From Paenarthrobacter nitroguajacolicus JCM 14115 (GTDB lineage Bacteria > Actinomycetota > Actinomycetes > Actinomycetales > Micrococcaceae): a DNA stretch of 19,465 nt. Where the stretch lies: the NCBI GenBank assembly GCA_001313365.1, contig BBFS01000094.1, forward strand, positions 1-19,465, read 5' to 3'. This document shows positions 17,921-19,465 of this stretch, one piece after another. Both the position numbers and the translations under genes were made by a program. Under the pieces are notes generated by a model that was not told where the DNA came from, did no database searches, and was given only the letters and a program-made list of their open reading frames with translations. The first letter of the stretch is position 1; every line of letters begins with the position of its first letter.

Positions 17921-18328
17921 ATGGTTCATGGCACGTCTGGTTACCGGGGGCACCCGCGTAGGTGTAACTCAAGGTTCAGCTCCTCGACATCAAAGCGACC
18001 ACGGAGCAGGAGAACAACTACCGCGTATTCGTGTCCCCCCCTATTGGTGCGCCAAGGGACACGAAACACGGCTTGTTTTTCTTAAGCTGCCGGACGAACA
18101 GATTCCCAGGATGTGGGACTGTCCCAAATGTGGTTCGCCCGCCACCCGGGATCCCGGTCATGCGGCCCCCCCAACAAGACCTGAGGATGAAATCTTCAAA
18201 TCGCACCTGGATTACGTTAAAGAAAGACGCTCCAGCCAAGACGCCGAAGTAGTCTTGGCCGGAGCGCTGGAGCGCCTACGCGCCCGCGGGGGGTCCTTCC
18301 GGACCAGCTGCTGGGGGGGGACTCGTGA
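17921..18328 (+). CDS. rbpA: RNA polymerase-binding protein RbpA
   Basis: Actinobacterial transcription factor that binds the sigma subunit and stabilises the open promoter complex. The ATG at 17921 opens MVHGTSGYRGTRVGVTQG after removing one G near 17946. The core RVPYWCAKGHETRLVFLKL, then WDCPKCGSPATRD, shows the Cys-x-x-x-His and CxxC pattern of the RbpA core, able to hold zinc. The C-terminal sigma-interaction part reads FKSHLDYVKERRSSQDAEVV, then LERLRARGVLPDQLLGDS after correcting the G run 18288-18293, with TGA at 18326-18328. Extra Pro codons at 18035-18041 and 18166-18172 and an extra Gly at 18313-18320 look artefactual. About 128-132 aa is normal. Its 3' end overlaps the convergent pgl gene. 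Confidence 0.9.
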
Positions 18329-19094
18329 CGCTGCGTTCTCATCGATAAGCCACAGTGTCCTGGCACGCCCCGCAGGGCCTGCTGCAGGGACCTGCACGGG
18401 ATTGCGCCTGCCAGGGCCAGACCCACGGCGCCGGCCTTATCCTCGCCGGCAACAACCATCCAGATTTCCTGCGCGGTGTTGATGGCCGGAAGTGTCAATG
18501 AAATGCGTGCCGACGGCGGCTTTGGTGAGTTCTCGACGCCCACTACGGTTCGTGACTTCTCGCGAATGCCGGCCTGCTCAGGAAAAAGCGAGGCAACGTG
18601 CGCATCGGTCCGACACCCAGGAGCAGGATGTCAAAGCGCGGCAGGATGCCGGGCTTTTCGGGCCTGTTGTCCGACGTGTCCGCTGTATGCTCGGCCTCGG
18701 CAGCTGCCTTGAGCTCTTCCGCGTAGGCTGCCGCGGCTTCGTCCGCGGTGGCGTACTGATCGGCGGAGCCGGGTTCGTGAACCCGGGCGGGGTCGACGGC
18801 CAAGTGGGCGAGCAACGCCTGGTGTGCCTGGCGCGTGTTCCTGTCATCGCTGTCGGCGCCGACGAATCGCTCGTCACCCCACCAGAAGTTAACCCTTGAC
18901 CAATCGACGGCGGGTGCTGCCGCGGAGTCAGCCACAGCCTCAGGTCCCAATGCCAACGGTTCCGCCGGTGAGGACCACCGTGGCCTCGCCGTGCTTGTCC
19001 TGGACATCCACAAGCTTGGTGATGAGGCGCGCCGCTATGGCGGCCATCAAAACCTTGGAGTCGGGTGGATGCTTACTCTTGGATCAGCGTGCAC
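18276..19094 (-). CDS. pgl: 6-phosphogluconolactonase
   Basis: Hydrolyses 6-phosphogluconolactone to 6-phosphogluconate, step two of the oxidative pentose phosphate pathway, in the cytosol. The GTG at 19094 (MHADPRVSIHPDSKVLMAA after restoring a G near 19063) overlaps the end of opcA, with GAGGAGAG upstream. Motifs in order: VVLTGGTVGIGTL, VNFWWGDERFVGADSDDRN, FDILLLGVGPDAHVASLFP (a lost G near 18633 scrambles this in the raw frame), LTLPAINTAQEIWMVVAG and TLWLIDENAAS. Lost bases near 18974 also break the N-terminal part. If the two G runs at 18288 and 18313 have the lengths rbpA requires, the frame reaches TAG at 18278-18276, giving about 270 aa. The end is therefore inferred; the rest is firm. 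Confidence 0.88.
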
Positions 19095-19465
19095 TGGTCT
19101 GGACTCTCCTCTGGCTGGTAAGTGGAAGTCCCATCGTAATCACTTCTCCGAATACTTCGTCCGGATCCAGCCGTCGGAGTTCCTCAGCAAGGCAGTCTTT
19201 GAGGCTTCTGCGGGGGGGAGGGTGATACGCTGCGCCGGTTGTCCCGGCTGGGTCAACTCAGCCACGGACAAGCCGGGACGGAAGAGCTGGACGTCGCCGC
19301 TGGCGCGCGTGAGGCGCACGCGGCGGATTCCGGTCCCTGCCGGATCGGCAACGATCGTGACAGGGGGCCTGCAGCGCGAGGCTGAGCCAGGCGGCCAGCA
19401 GGAGCGTACTCGGGGGAGTCCGAGGCGCCCTCGACGGCCACTGCGGAGACGGGGTCGCCATCCAC
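19084..19465 (-). CDS. opcA: Glucose-6-phosphate dehydrogenase assembly protein OpcA (partial, 5' end outside window)
   Basis: Actinobacterial and cyanobacterial partner needed for assembly or activation of glucose-6-phosphate dehydrogenase. Only the C-terminal 127 or so codons are present. Visible text: VDGDPVSAVAVEGASDSPEY, then LLLAAWLSLAL, IRRVRLTRASGDVQLFRPG, EELRRLDPDEVFGEVITMGL and RRVQTSAR, ending at TGA 19086-19084. The frame changes near 19401, 19365 and at the G run 19212-19218. The stop codon lies inside the pgl start (GTGCACGCTGA), so opcA and pgl are co-translated; zwf is expected upstream, beyond the right edge. Assignment rests on remembered C-terminal OpcA sequence and on the pgl neighbour. 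Confidence 0.85.

Noticed and set aside
17882..18085. 67-codon frame starting at 17882 as a separate small gene
   Set aside because: Its early part merely reads into rbpA in the same frame (MVHGTSG from 17921) and then leaves it at the extra G near 17946.

Overview
The window is chromosomal housekeeping DNA from a high-GC actinobacterium. The best fit is Arthrobacter/Paenarthrobacter or a near relative in the Micrococcaceae. This rests on GC-rich codons, frequent GTG starts, actinobacterial genes (rbpA, opcA, whiA, a DUF3516-type helicase) and the order uvrA..uvrC-rapZ-yvcK-whiA..gap-pgk-tpiA-secG..rbpA / pgl-opcA. Species is inferred from recalled family sequences, not from a search.

Layout. 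(1) 1-2143, minus: DEAD/DEAH-box helicase with a DUF3516-like C-terminus, running off the left edge. (2) 2214-3555, plus: a Tam-like SAM methyltransferase and a small YtrA-type GntR regulator. (3) 3621-8045: uvrA, a Gph-like HAD phosphatase and a PlsC-like acyltransferase. (4) 8106-13232: uvrC, rapZ, yvcK/glmR and whiA, closely packed. (5) 13408-17754: sodA, then gap, pgk, tpiA and secG, ending in a textbook intrinsic terminator. (6) 17921-18328: rbpA, convergent with pgl and the 3' part of opcA on the minus strand. Themes are nucleotide excision repair (uvrA, uvrC), carbon flux and envelope control (rapZ, yvcK, whiA), lower glycolysis, protein export, and the first steps of the pentose phosphate pathway.

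The dominant oddity is sequence quality. Almost every gene is broken into two to eight open frames by small indels, yet conserved motifs continue across each break. By hand count about 49 runs of six or more G or C occur in 19.5 kb, about 36 of them exactly seven long, against one A/T run of that length. At about 25 of these runs the frame survives but carries one extra Gly or Pro in a motif that normally lacks it. I read this as a G/C homopolymer artefact plus scattered single-base losses, not as gene decay. CDS coordinates below therefore span the intended gene and several contain uncorrected frameshifts.

I found no CRISPR array, insertion sequence, phage gene, tRNA or rRNA, and no convincing undescribed system. 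The most useful biological leads are a LexA-box-like palindrome in the uvrA promoter, -10 elements placed for leaderless transcripts in front of the helicase, gntR, uvrA and uvrC, two mutually exclusive palindromes downstream of sodA, and a 53-bp convergent overlap of rbpA and pgl.
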